A stretch of 64,000 nt of DNA from Ascarosepion bandense (Eukaryota; Mollusca; Cephalopoda; Sepiida; Sepiidae), in contig JBBBDQ010001027.1 of NCBI GenBank assembly GCA_037127315.1, forward strand, positions 1,457,501-1,521,500, written 5' to 3'. The position numbers and the translations under genes were made by a program. The first letter of the stretch is position 1. Every line of letters begins with the position of its first letter. Shown piece after piece: positions 43,928 to 54,968 of this stretch. The notes under the pieces were generated by a model. The model had not been told where the DNA came from. It ran no database searches and saw nothing but the letters and a program-made list of their open reading frames with translations.

Positions 43928-44902
43928 GCACAACAGTGGCAGTGAAATGCCTTGCTTGAGCTGAAATGATTAAAAAAAAAAGTTTCAAAATGATGTTTGC
44001 AAAAGAATGTCCACACAAAAATACTGCTGACTGGCTCCGGTCAAGGTTGACTATGGCTATAAGAGCTTTTTTGTCTGGCTGCTGCTTGCGCAAAACCGAG
44101 CCAATTATACGTGCAGTGGTTTATTCAGTTACATATTCACCCACCCCACTTTCTGAAAATTAAACTGGCATGCCAGTGACAAGGAAGGACATTTTCAGAA
44201 TAGTCGTCAATGACATCAAGTTCTGAGGGAAGTAAATTTATGCCTTTTTCATGTGTAAGAAATAAATTTAACCTTAGCCGATATTTGAACTTGGAGTTCG
44301 ACACCATTTTACATGAACTCACTCTTTTAATTCAATGCAACCATTACCATAAACCATTTGTGATTCTGTTTGCTTTTCATATTTTAAATACTATATCCTT
44401 TCAGTACGTAAAAACATGTTAAATCTTCACAGCTTCCTGTTCTTCAAAAACTATGAGTCGGTAATCAATTGTTTGCCTGTTGCCTTCGACATGGTTTTGA
44501 AGTCAAACTAGACTTGTTTCTAGATTGGTTGCTAAAGAGCCTGTTCTAACCCACTATTATAGCAATATCTCGGAGAAGGTGGATTCATGCCTTTTCCATG
44601 AGCATTACTGCAAACTGAACCTCAAATATTGGCCTTGTCCAATGCTGGATATTTCGATAAGCAAATGACATAATTCGTTACCAGAGCCAAGAAAAGTAAC
44701 AATTAGCTCGTCAAAAGAAATTGTAAGTAAACATTTTCGCTTACAGTCATCACTTTGGTCCCATGCAGTTATGCATTAAATAACAGAGTAAACTAAGGTC
44801 ATCAGCATTGGTTGTCAACCAGTCTAGGAAAAGCATGATTCGTAAAAATTTTCCATTGTCTCCGACACTTAGCAACGAGAATGGGAAGAAACAATATGTA
44901 TA
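43928..44902. other. no recognisable gene
   Basis: Mixed sequence. About 44510-44640 (ACTAGACTTGTTTCTAGATTGG, GCCTTTTCCATGAGCATTAC) faintly resembles the second SINE-like trace at 24600-24720, too weakly to call. Confidence 0.4.
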
Positions 44903-45909
44903 TCTAAACTTATTTATAAATGGAACTTTCTCTATGTGTGTGTGTATGTGTTCGTTACCTATAGACTCCAAAACGGCTGAACCGACCTTCTTGAAAATTT
45001 ACACAGTTGTACTATAAGTGTCTGCGAGTGTTCTTAGCTAGATTTTGTGTCGAGGTACCCCCGATAAATATCGAAAATCGATAAACGAAAAAATCGGGTT
45101 ATAGAAGGAGTGGTCGGATTTTAATCAAATTTGATACACTCATAGACAAAGACATAAGAAACGATATTCAGAAGTTTCAAGGTCTCAGTTCTTACAATAG
45201 TGCAGAAAATCGATAATATATATATATATAAAAGGCAAGATGCTTGTTTGTGTGCCTGTTTATCAGTCTTCTTCTTCTTCTATGTGCCCTGTCCCTTCAG
45301 GACGTAGGCGATCATGGCTCTCCACGTCTCCCTATTCCTTGTGGCTCTTAGTATGTTCGCTCCTGTTGCTCCTGGCAACCCCCGTTCTGTCATCCACCTG
45401 ATCAGTCTCTGCAAATATGTTATCCGCTGCCTTTCTCTGTCTCTCCTTCCTTCTATCTGTCCAGTCAGTATCAGGTTCTCCAGGCTCTCCTTCCTCATTG
45501 CATGTCCCAGGAACTTCAGTTGTCTCTTCCTGATGCTCAGCATCAATTTCCTTTTTGTTGCCATTATTTCTAACACCTCGTCGTTGCTTGTATGCTTAGT
45601 CCACGATATCCGTAGCATCCTTCTGTAGAACCACATTTCGGCCGCTTCCAGTTTTGTCCTCATTTCCGATGATATTGTCCAGCATTCACAGCCGTATTGA
45701 AGAACTGACATCACGTAGCAGTCTAGCACTCTTTCCTTCGTTTCTATTGAGATTTATCAGTCTGTATGTCCTTTATACAAATCCACAATTTTTATCCGAT
45801 TCTCACCAAACTTCACACAAATATTCTTTAGGCTGAGTTTGAGTTCTAGGACCATGGATTAGTTTTAAAGCTTTCATTACACCCGAGCAACGCCGGCCTA
45901 TACTGCTAG
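44903..45909 (+). mobile_element. Helitron-like element with a nested LINE
   Basis: It starts A|TCTAAACTTATTTATAAATGG and ends CACCCGAGCAACGCCGGCCT...GCTAG|T, with the same internal blocks as 8546-9288 (CGAAACGGCTGAACCG, CCCGATAAATATCG, AAAAGGCAAGATG). An RTE LINE fragment (45270-45752) with a target duplication splits it, so the Helitron-like element is older than that LINE insertion. Confidence 0.75.
45259..45763 (-). pseudogene. 5'-truncated RTE LINE insertion with 11-bp target duplication
   Basis: TTTATCAGTCT at 45259-45269 and 45753-45763 is an exact target-site duplication. Between them, on the minus strand, a 149-codon frame carries LQYGCECWTISSEMRTKLEA, MWFYRRMLRISW, RKRQLKFLGHAMRKES and YVLKGQGT, then a stop and an (AGA)n tail. 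This is the same C-terminal domain as 23453-24037. It shows that this LINE inserts by target-primed reverse transcription with an AGA tail and about 11-bp duplications. Confidence 0.93.
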
Positions 45910-46339
45910 TTATTCATAAAACGTAAATTAGAGAATATTTAAAAACATAACACGAAGATATAAATTCATTAGCGCCAATATAATAAATTGGAGAAATAAA
46001 ATAAAAGAAATTAAAATTAAAATTTAAAATTAAAAGAAATTAAAATTAAAAGAAATTAAATTAAAATTATTATTAAAATTAAAATTACAATTTAAGGCAG
46101 TAAATAGATCACAATTTGCAACAGAAAATAAAGATAAAGCAAAACAAGAGAGATCATATAGTTAAAGTAAATTATCAAGGTAGTCTGATTAATATTGTAA
46201 AAAAGTATACAATTGCTAAAGTTTCATACCTTAGATTTTATAATTCTAGGAGTAAATTGTAAACATATTAAAGAATTAACCTTACAAAGAGTGCGATTAA
46301 ATGACAAATAAACTTCCTAGCCAATGAGACTCGAATCAA
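45910..46339. repeat. AAATTAAAA-rich simple sequence
   Basis: Imperfect AAATTAAAATT repeats lie at about 46000-46095. There is no gene. Confidence 0.7.
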
Positions 46340-46470
46340 GAGAGATGTGGTTCTACAGAAGGATAGTGAGAATACCATGGATGGAATACGTGAGCACGAG
46401 GAAATTTGAAGTAAGAATGGAAACGAAAAGAACACATGCTTAAAATCAGAAAGAGACAATACGAAAATAG
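46340..46470 (+). pseudogene. RTE LINE C-terminal fragment, diverged
   Basis: The plus-strand words EMWFYRRIVRIPWMEYVS, METKRT and a KxRQ-like basic run align with MWFYRRMLRISW...RKRQLKF of the RTE family. Only about 130 bp remains. Confidence 0.6.
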
Positions 46471-47349
46471 TTCTTAATAATAAAACATGGGTGGACGTGT
46501 AGGATTCGCGATGAGGCGTACATTTTCTTTAACAACACTTTTGATAATCTAGGTCGGTAGACGTTAATTTCAATGTTTCGTTGTTTGTAAATAAAAAGGG
46601 AACAACTCAGACACATACACCTTAAATCTTTCTAGCTGTTGGAAGAAAACCAATAAAACTGCTCATTCTTTTTTGTACTTTATCAAGAATTTTTAAATAA
46701 TTCGTGGAAATAACAAGCAAGATGCGACCGAATTGATGTCCCATTTGCTCTGAATTTTGTGTTTTCGTTTCTCAATGAGCGTCATTGGAATCGAACAACT
46801 TCAACGTTGATACAAATCACTAAAAACCTTTCAGACATTTTTGGAGTGATTGCGCATGCGTCTCCGTACATCTATGCGTTCACCTATTGAGTTATGCGTT
46901 TGTATGCGTTTATCCATGTAAACTTTTTCTGTTCGGTATGACTGTGGTTCTTTAAGAAATCAACGTTAATAGTAGATGTTTATTAAGTTTCGTATTTGTA
47001 AGAAAATTTGTCTGCATAGAAGCGAGTTTTTCTCATTGTTGCGACAGCGTTGGGAATGTCGATAGGACATGACAAGGGATTGAGATTCAGGGTTGGATGG
47101 TCGCTGATGATTGCGTAGATGAAGTCGAGGGAGGTGTTGGACTGTACATGAAATTAGTTACCATTGTGAGTCTCCCAGTGCAGCCACTGCGTGTCCTGTA
47201 TGCCTGGCTTTGTGTGCCGCTCAAAGTAGGTTACTGCTATCGACGTTTATTCATTAGAACCTCGCTTTGGTTTTTGTATGAAAACGAGGCTTGGATAAAA
47301 GAGAGAAGAAAAAAAAACGTGAGCAAAAAGGAATATGAGGAGAAAGCAA
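46471..47349. other. no recognisable gene
   Basis: The 115-codon frame at 47097-47444 runs into the fold-back element and has no family resemblance. Confidence 0.45.
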
Positions 47350-47915
47350 AAGGCGGACCTACCACTACGTTTAATTTCGTTATTTTTCATTTTCTTTTTA
47401 CTTTTTTTTCCTATCGAATGTTACTTAAACTTTCCGATTATTAAAAAAAACTTTGAAAAATTCAAATATTTAAACAAATTTGTGGGGAGGGGGGATCAGT
47501 TTCTCATACAACGTTAAAGTAAATTGATCCTCCATTTTCAACCCACTATAAAGTTGCATGAGAAACTGATTCCCTCTTAAAATTGTTTAAATATTGAAAT
47601 TTTGGCAAGTTTTTTTTTTGTCATTCGTAAAGTTTAAGGTGTAAAAGATAATATTGCACTGAAAAAAGTCCAAAAATTTTATAATGAACAAATTTACAGG
47701 TGGCAATGTCGTACCGGCGACTGGTTTCAAAATGGAGGCTCGATTTACTATAACGTTATATGAGAAACTGATCCCCCATTAGAAAATGTTTAAAAATTGA
47801 AATTTTTCAAAATTTGTTTCTGTCAATCGTAAAGCTGAGGGGGTTATCGATAGGACTGAGCTGAAAAAAGAAAAAAAAAACGAAATTAAACTTGGTGGTA
47901 GTCTGCTTCATGTCC
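47350..47915. mobile_element. large fold-back (inverted-repeat) element
   Basis: The left arm has ACCTACCACTACGTTTAATT, TTTTCCTATCGAA, TTTGAAAAATTCAAATATTT and GGGGGGATCAGTTTCTCAT. The right arm holds their reverse complements in mirrored order (GAGAAACTGATCCCCC near 47760, AAAAATTGAAATTTTTCAAA, TCGATAGGAC, GAAATTAAACTTGGTGGTAG). A third copy of the arm (47548-47665) lies between, in the same orientation as the right arm. The whole unit could fold into one long imperfect hairpin. No protein is encoded. A MITE or a rearranged fold-back transposon is likely. Confidence 0.75.
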
Positions 47916-47939
47916 ACCAAACAAAGAAGTAGGGAGATT

Positions 47940-47946
47940 ATGAAAA

Positions 47947-47979
<33 letters not shown>

Positions 47980-48110
47980 AGGAAAGATGTAAGAAAGTGT
48001 ATGAAAGAAAGAAAGAAGAAATATGTTAGAAACTCAAAAATAGCAGAATTAAGAGAGAGAGAGAGAGAGAGAGAGGGCAGGAAATTGAGAGGGATGTTAA
48101 AGAGAGTATC
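47940..48110. repeat. GA-rich simple repeats
   Basis: (GA)n runs at about 47955-47980 and 48053-48075 lie within purine-rich sequence. Confidence 0.9.
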
Positions 48111-48176
48111 AGAGTGAAAAGTGTGAAAGAAAGAGAGAAATTTTATATAAATTACGGTGATTTCCTAAAGCGCAGG

Positions 48177-48356
48177 TCAGTCAGTCAGTTAAGTGCCATG
48201 CGTGATACACGCTTTAGGCGATCATGTCTCCTTCGAGACATGACTGACTGGGCAGAAGATTTTTCCCGCAGTAGGTTCCCATTACGTTCGGCGTTAGACT
48301 GGTTGCCAACCAAGGCTACAGAGCCCAATCTGTCCTGTTATTTGACTCATAGCTAG
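48177..48356 (-). mobile_element. SINE fragment (3' part)
   Basis: It contains the conserved SINE tail and body (CAGTCAGTTAAGTGCC, GACATGACTGACTGGGCAG, GACTGGTTGCCAACCAAGGC). The tRNA-like head is missing and hairpin sequence X takes its place at 48357. Confidence 0.85.
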
Positions 48357-48506
48357 AGGGGGAAGAGATGTATTATATGATTAATTAGTAATTAGTGGGG
48401 GATCAGTTTATCACTTCATAACAATATAAAACTGATCCCCCACTTTCTGCCCAGTAGAACCCTTAATCATGTTTTCAACTATCATTATATTATATATTTA
48501 TATATT
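48357..48506. repeat. hairpin module X between two SINE pieces, copy 1
   Basis: AGTGGGGGATCAGTTT...AAACTGATCCCCCACT forms a perfect 16-bp inverted repeat with a loop of about 20 bp. It is the reverse complement of the modules at 51414-51530 and 51656-51773, and it shares GGGGGATCAGTTT with the fold-back at 47350-47915. Confidence 0.85.
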
Positions 48507-48811
48507 CAGTCAGTCAGTTAAGTGCCATACTTGGTACATGCTTTGGGCGATCATGTCTCGAAAGAGACATGACTGGCTGGGCAGAAGATTATCTCGCAGT
48601 AGGTTCCCATTAATTTCTGCGGTAGACTGGTTGCCAGGCAAGACTATAAAATTCAATCTGTCCTGTTATTTAACCCATAACTGGAGGCAAAGGACGGATT
48701 AATACCTTTTCCAAGGGTATTTGAGTGTAAGTGAATGCAACGAATTGAACTGGAATTTCGAACTCGGCTCACCGATTTGTCGATATCCACTGCACCAGAT
48801 TGTACATCCAA
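48507..48811 (-). mobile_element. tRNA-derived SINE
   Basis: The tail is at 48507 (TCAGTCAGTCAGTTAAGTGCC on the plus strand), then the body, and the head is at about 48745-48800 with TTCGAACTCGGCTC (B box) and GATATCCACTGCACC (A-box region). A short deletion in the head removes the GTTCCGAGC block seen in other copies. Confidence 0.85.
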
Positions 48812-48979
48812 CGTAGCTAAGATGAGCCCCAAATTTGAAAGTATAGGGTACACAATCAATATTGAACTCCCTACTCAGGAGTAATAAGTCTAAAGGCCTA
48901 AGCGTGCTAACCATTCATTCGTCGATGTGCCAACTCTAAAAAAGAGTATGGAAAAAATATAAAGAAGTTGTTAGAGAGA

Positions 48980-49180
48980 ATACAAAAGAGAGAGAGAGAG
49001 AGAGAGAGAGAAAGAAAGGTATAAGGGGGAGAGAAAATGAAAGAGAGGAGCGTGTAAGAGAGAACTAAAAAGATATTTGAGAGAGTATCAAAGAGAGAAA
49101 GAGAATGATCTTAGAGAGTTTATGAAAGAGAGAATGAGAAAGTGAAGCGTAATCGTGAGAGTATCAAGGAGCGAGAGAAC
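48980..49180. repeat. GA-rich simple repeats
   Basis: An (AG)n run at about 48986-49012 is followed by purine-rich sequence with GAGAGA words. Confidence 0.85.
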
Positions 49181-49489
49181 GATAAATACAATCTTGTGCA
49201 AATTAATTGCAATGACTGCTTTAGCTTCCTTTCTTTCACCAAACGACCCAATGGAGTCTCAGGGTGTGATCGGTTTCTATTTTCTCCTCAGATTAGGTCA
49301 TTTACAGTGGTGCACAGTAATATAAATTTATTTTTTAGGGTGTATGATGAAATTTGTTTGGCTTTAAAAAATATTGCGGGACTGCATCGGATTTTTATCA
49401 CGACCAAACACTATTGTTTCGACTGTCGATTAGTTGACAGACGGACATTGTTTGCGGTGGACGTTACTCCAAGGAAAAGCACAAATATG

Positions 49490-49722
49490 TAAGTTTACAC
49501 AAACACACTGGCAAGCCTAACAGAGAGATCGCTGATATTGTTGGTGTCAGACTTTCAATTGTCAGTTGTGTCGTCTATGTAAAAAAACAAATTGGATCCA
49601 TGAATCCCACACGCAAAGGAAAATACGGTCGAAACAACGCCAATAGACGATGCGTATGTAACCAGGAAAAGTATGAAAGATTCTAGGAAGACATTCGTTT
49701 TGTTTCCGTTTATTTGCACAAA
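49490..49722 (+). pseudogene. Tc1-like transposase N-terminal remnant, copy 1
   Basis: The plus strand reads HTGKPNREIADIVGVRLSIV and KKQIGSMNPTRKGKYGRN, which match the paired helix-turn-helix region of Tc1-like transposases (TGKPNREIA.IVG.S.STV; SISPKRKGKCGRKRK). [10 protein letters not shown] follows, then the frame meets a TATC microsatellite. The DDE core is absent. Confidence 0.72.
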
Positions 49723-49723
49723 G

Positions 49724-50486
<763 letters not shown>

Positions 50487-50625
50487 CGTTCCATAAGGCA
50501 ACAGAAAATACGGTCGGAAGAAAAAAAAACGCCAAGCGACGACGTATACGTGAACGAGGAAAGTGTGAAAGTTCGTAGGAAGACATTATTAGTTTTGTTT
50601 CAATTCATCTCCACAAGAGTTTATG
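50487..50625 (+). pseudogene. Tc1-like transposase remnant, copy 2
   Basis: AAAATACGGTCGGAAGAAAA, GACGACGTATACGTGAACG, AGTGTGAAAG and AGGAAGACATT repeat, with changes, the DNA at 49618-49710. The same transposase segment therefore flanks the microsatellite on both sides. Confidence 0.7.
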
Positions 50626-50639
50626 TTAGAAAGAGTATA

Positions 50640-50811
50640 AACTCGAAATGTCTTAGAGAGAAAGAGAGAGAGAGAGAGTATAAAAAGTAAAAAGAAAAAT
50701 GTGAGAGGGAGAATGAAAGAAGTCAATGTAAGAGCGAACGCGAAAGAGAGTAAAAGAAAAATGTGAAAAAGATTTTAGTGAAAGCATGAAAGAGAGAAAG
50801 AGGAAAAGGTT

Positions 50812-50842
<31 letters not shown>

Positions 50843-50971
50843 GAGAGAGAGTATGAAAGAGAAAAGAAGAACTGTTTTAGAGAGTGTGTGGAAGAGAGAA
50901 ACCGGAGTTAGTGAGAGTATTCAAGAGAGAAATACGGCTGTTTTTTGGGGAGAGTATAAAAGAGAGTTAAA

Positions 50972-51048
<77 letters not shown>

Positions 51049-51135
51049 GATAGAAACAAAAATATTGAAGAAAGAAAGAGGAAGTGAGAACATTTGAGAG
51101 AGAGAGAGAAAGAGACAAGGTTTTAGAGAGAGTGT
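50640..51135. repeat. GA and GT simple-repeat cluster
   Basis: (GA)n runs are at about 50660-50678, 50813-50851 and 51010-51040, with a (GT)n run at about 50972-51010, in purine-rich sequence. Frames across it are by-products. Confidence 0.92.
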
Positions 51136-51142
51136 GAAAGAG

Positions 51143-51413
51143 AGGTATTTGTGCGTAAGTGAATGCATTGAATTCCCGTTGAATCCATTGCATTCATTTA
51201 CGCACAAATACTCTTGGTAACGCTATTAATCCGTCTATTCCTTCCAGTTATGGGTTAAATAATAGGACAGGTTGGGTTCTATAGCCTTGGCTGGTAACCA
51301 GTCTACCACAGAAAGCAATGGCAACCTACTGTGGGATAATCTTCTGCCCAGTCAGTCATGTCTCTTTCGAGACATGATCGCTCAAGCGTGTATGGCGCTT
51401 AATTGACTGACTG
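51143..51413 (+). mobile_element. SINE body and tail with an inverted duplication at its 5' end
   Basis: Body and tail are intact from about 51188 to the GACTGACTGA end. The tRNA-like head is missing. At its place GTATTTGTGCGTAAGTGAATGC (51145-) is the reverse complement of the SINE's own GCATTCATTTACGCACAAATAC (ending 51211), leaving a roughly 67-bp palindrome. Confidence 0.85.
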
Positions 51414-51529
51414 AATATAATAATTGAAAACATGATTAAGGCTTCTACTCGTCATAAAGTCGGGGATCGGTTTTCTATTGTTAGGAGGTAATAAACTGAT
51501 CCCCCACTAATTACTAATTGTTAATACAA
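51414..51529. repeat. hairpin module X, copy 2
   Basis: Begins AATATAATAATTGAAAACATG, then CGGGGATCGGTTTT...AAACTGATCCCCCACTAATT. It is the reverse complement of 48357-48506 with some changes in the left arm. Confidence 0.82.
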
Positions 51530-51655
51530 TCCGTCTCTTCTCCCTTCAGTTATACTTTAAATAGCAGGATAGAAAATCTTCTGCCCAGTCAGTCGTGTAT
51601 TTTTCGAGACATGATCGCCCACGTGTGTATCACGTATGGCACTTAACAGACTGAG
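51530..51655 (+). mobile_element. SINE fragment between two X modules
   Basis: CCGTCTCTTCTCCCTTCAGT, then a deletion, then ATCTTCTGCCCAGTCAGTCG, CGAGACATGATCGCCC and the tail. The TGGGTTCTATAGCC...CCTACTG part is missing. Confidence 0.82.
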
Positions 51656-51773
51656 TGAATATAATAGTTGAAATCATGATTAAGGCTGCTACTGGGCATA
51701 AATTGGGGGATCAATTTCATATTGTTATGAAGTAATAAACTGATCCCCCACTAATTACTACTTAATAATATAA
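51656..51773. repeat. hairpin module X, copy 3
   Basis: AATATAATAGTTGAAATCATG, TTGGGGGATCAATTT...AAACTGATCCCCCACTAATT. It is highly similar to copies 1 and 2. Confidence 0.85.
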
Positions 51774-51968
51774 TACATCTCTTCCCCCTCTAACTATGAG
51801 TCAAATAACAAGACAGGTTGAGTTCTATAGCCTTGCCTGGTAACCAGTCTACCGCAGAAAGCAATGACAACCTACTGTGGGATAATCTTCTGCCCAGTCA
51901 GTCATGTCTCTTTCGAGACATGATCGCCCAAAGCGTGTATTACGTATGGCACTTAATTGACTGACTGT
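51774..51968 (+). mobile_element. SINE body and tail after module X
   Basis: CATCTCTTCCCCCTCTAACT through ACTGACTGTG. The head is missing and X takes its place, exactly as in the minus-strand composite at 48177-48506. Confidence 0.85.
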
Positions 51969-52162
51969 GAAACAGAGTGTATCAAAGAAATAAAAAAAAG
52001 ACAGATGTACGAGCAAATATGGAAGGGAGAGATAAAAATGGCTCGATAATAAATACAATGTGGGTAGAGCGTGTTAGGACAAGACAAAAAAAAAAACAAG
52101 TAAAATTTTGGAAAAGATTTTATGCATTTGTCTATATTTTTCAGCTAAAGTAGTATTTACAG

Positions 52163-52467
52163 TATTTACATCATTCGGACTATTGTCCTCATCTTTGCTT
52201 CCAACTGTACGACGTGAGATATAGGCGTTGACCCAATAAGTTGTTAGTTCAATACCAGGCTACAGTAGTGGTGAACAAGTAACTTACAGGGTTACAGGGA
52301 GATAATTCATGACTACTAGAAGAGGGATAGACTTCATAACTCCAATGATTGTAATAAAGGGTTTGGTTCGAAATTCCTAGCACCTGAAGAAGGCCGGAGC
52401 GTATATGGACCGAAACGTTGTACATATGACAACAAAGATGAGGACAATAGTCCGAATAATGTAAATA
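52163..52467. mobile_element. fold-back element with 35-bp terminal inverted repeats
   Basis: The left end TATTTACATCATTCGGACTA.. (52163-52197) and right end (52433-52467) are reverse complements with one mismatch over 35 bp. Between them is non-coding DNA containing CACCTGAAGAAGGCCGG and GGACCGAAACGTTG. Pieces of the terminus recur at 14787 and 17136-17400. The length of about 305 bp and absence of coding sequence suit a MITE. Confidence 0.7.
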
Positions 52468-52521
52468 GTGCAAGATTTTATGCGTTATGCTCCAATGAAG
52501 AAATTAATGTGGCACTTGTCT

Positions 52522-52523
<2 letters not shown>

Positions 52524-52591
<68 letters not shown>
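52524..52591. repeat. (AC)n followed by (AT)n
   Basis: Adjacent AC and AT runs. Confidence 0.97.
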
Positions 52592-52594
<3 letters not shown>

Positions 52595-53462
52595 GTGCGA
52601 TGAGCATATACAAAGACACATCACATAAAGAAGCAGCTTTTTATACTATACATCAGTGTTATTTTTATTTTTAATTATTTTTTAATACAATTTATTAATT
52701 TCATCCAATATATATATATATATATAATTTGTTTTTTTTATTTAAAATTGATTTAATTTACATTGCGACACGAAAATTTCTATGTTTCGGGATTTTACCT
52801 TGTCATCAGGCAATGTTGACTCGTTGTGAAAAATGATTTATTTATTTGTTATTTAACGAGTTAATATGGATGGATTAAGACAAAAGTTTATGCGTGCGTT
52901 TAGTTTAACTAATCAGAATGAAGTTTAACTTTTAAATTTGAAAATATAGGTTATATGTACGGGAAATACAGGGTTTCTTCTTTCAGTCTTAACGGGGAAG
53001 TGTTAGTCTATTGAGCTATAGTCTAGACTGCTCTTCTTTCGGTGTGATGTAGCCATTATTGTGACAAGCTTTTTTCTATGCCAGCATTTCTTAAAAACAA
53101 AAGAGCAAGAAATTTTTTTTTTAAAGTTTCGATCCGACTTAAACGGACCTTTCGGTATGATTATACTATTTTTATTTCGGTTCAGAGAGCATTTTTCCTC
53201 AATTTTTCAAAAACTCTTAATTTGTACAAAAAAAATGATATCTATTTAATTAATATTAAACCACAATACAAACCAAATTATTGGATATATTAAGTTAAAT
53301 TTTAAAGTAAATACCAGAGAACTCGGAATTCTAAAACTGTTGCTTCTCTTCACCTATATATTATAAATTATGTTTTAGAACATGTACATATTTTTTTCTA
53401 TATTTTTTTCTATATATTTTCTTCTCTACAATCATATGTTTGTTTCACAGCTACATACACCA
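52592..53462. other. no recognisable gene
   Basis: AT-rich. The overlapping frames at 53061-53293 show no motif. Confidence 0.5.
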
Positions 53463-53656
53463 TTATCGAGCACTGTTATTTATCGGGGATATCTCGACCC
53501 AAAACCTAGCTAAGAACACTCGCAGACGCTTATAGTATAACTGTGTAAATTTTCAAGAAAATCGGTTCAGCCGTTTCGGAGTTTATAGGAAACGGGCACA
53601 CACACAGCCACACACATACACACACACACAAAGTTCCATTTATAAATAAGCTTAGA
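53463..53656 (-). mobile_element. Helitron-like element, 5' part
   Basis: On the minus strand it starts A|TCTAAGCTTATTTATAAATGG at 53656, with a GT microsatellite, CGAAACGGCTGAACCG, ACACTCGC-type block and CCCGATAAATA. The 3' part with CTAG is absent. Confidence 0.72.
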
Positions 53657-53957
53657 TACTCTTCAATGGAACGATGATCTTCTCCAAAACTTGTGATCTT
53701 CTCTCGTATAAAATCGTTCGCCTTTTCTACGTTGATAAAGTAACGATATTCTCACTTAATAAAATGACGACTGTAACTCGTATATATAAACAGATGTAGA
53801 CAGCACATCATTTAGTTGTTCTTCACATGACGTAGAGCGGGGTTGTCAGAGGTGTCAGTACACATGCATTGAGTCAGGTAGAGGCCAAAGGCTGGTTCAC
53901 GTTTTCCCTGTTTTTCTCGCTCTGGGTTCTGATCATAACTGCCAACCCACTACCCAC
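53657..53957. other. no recognisable gene
   Basis: Nothing supported. Confidence 0.45.
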
Positions 53958-54245
53958 TACTACTAATTTCTGTCTCTTATATAAAGGATTACGTCAAATC
54001 CTGATACATTGTTTATATAATTTCAAAGCCCACATTATCTAACCTTGGCTATGCTGGTTTCAAAACAATCAGATATTTTCCTGACATATGGAATTTTGCT
54101 CATTCTTAATTTTGATAACAATCAAATATTTATCAAAACAATGTTTTTCTTTTGCTAGCTAGTTTACATATTTTTTGCCATTTCATTAAAATACATTTCT
54201 TCAGGAAATTATTCACCAACTTGGATAATCTACAACAGCAGCAGA
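53958..54245. repeat. dispersed repeat, copy 1
   Basis: TACTAATTTCTGTCTCTTAT, TTTTGCTAGC, CTTCAGGAAATTATTC and TACAACAGCAG occur here and, in the same order with a shorter middle, at 54815-54968. Identity is unknown. The two copies bracket a SINE. Confidence 0.75.
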
Positions 54246-54327
54246 CCTAGCAATTGATTAAGTACAATCTTTCCACTTAATATTAGCAGAAAAAAATTGG
54301 CTCGTCTTAAAAAAAAAAGTGATGTGC

Positions 54328-54630
54328 GTTGTGGTGCATTGGATATCGGCTCGGAACGAGAAATCGGGGAGCCGAGTTCGAATTCCAGCCGAATTCATTG
54401 CATTCACTTACGCGCAAATACCCTTGGGAAAGGCATTAATCCGTCTATTCCTTCCAGTTATAGGTTAAATAACAGGACAGATTGGGTTCTATAGCCTTGG
54501 TTGGCAACCAGTCTACCGCAGAAAGCAATGGCAACCTAATGCGGGATAATCTTCTGCCCAGTCAGTCATGTCTCTTTAGAGACATGATCGCCCAAGCGTG
54601 TATCACATATGGCACTTAACTGACTGACTA
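54328..54630 (+). mobile_element. tRNA-derived SINE, full length
   Basis: GTTGTGGTGCATTGGATATC (A-box region), GAGTTCGAATTCC (B box), body and the complete tail ending GACTGACTATC. It is one of the least diverged copies, with an unbroken head and body. No clear target duplication was found. Confidence 0.9.
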
Positions 54631-54814
54631 TCATTTCAAAAGAATGTCTGTTCTAAAATTCAACCAATTTTATGAAGTTTGGAAAGCTAAGTTTTAACTT
54701 GTTTTCCAATCTACTTAGTCCCATCAAAAATGTTTATTTCATCTTTAAGGATGCATTTGCTGTCTTAACCATGGTTTAGGGTTCCTATCTGAAATGCTCA
54801 CGTCTTGCCCACAA

Positions 54815-54968
54815 CTACTAATTTCTGTCTCTTATATATTTATATATCTTATTATTTATCAAAACGATGTCTGTTTTTCTTTTGCTAGCACTTTGCATAT
54901 TTTTACTGTTTCATAAAAGTACACTTCTTCAGGAAATTATTCCCCAGCTCTGAGAATTTACAACAGCA
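54815..54968. repeat. dispersed repeat, copy 2
   Basis: Matches 53958-54245 as described there, with a deletion of about 130 bp. Confidence 0.72.

Noticed and set aside
43966..44422. Short frames after the 39-bp satellite
   Set aside because: No motif, no conserved words and no splice or promoter support.
47097..47517. Overlapping 115- and 60-codon frames
   Set aside because: They run into the inverted-repeat element and have no family resemblance.
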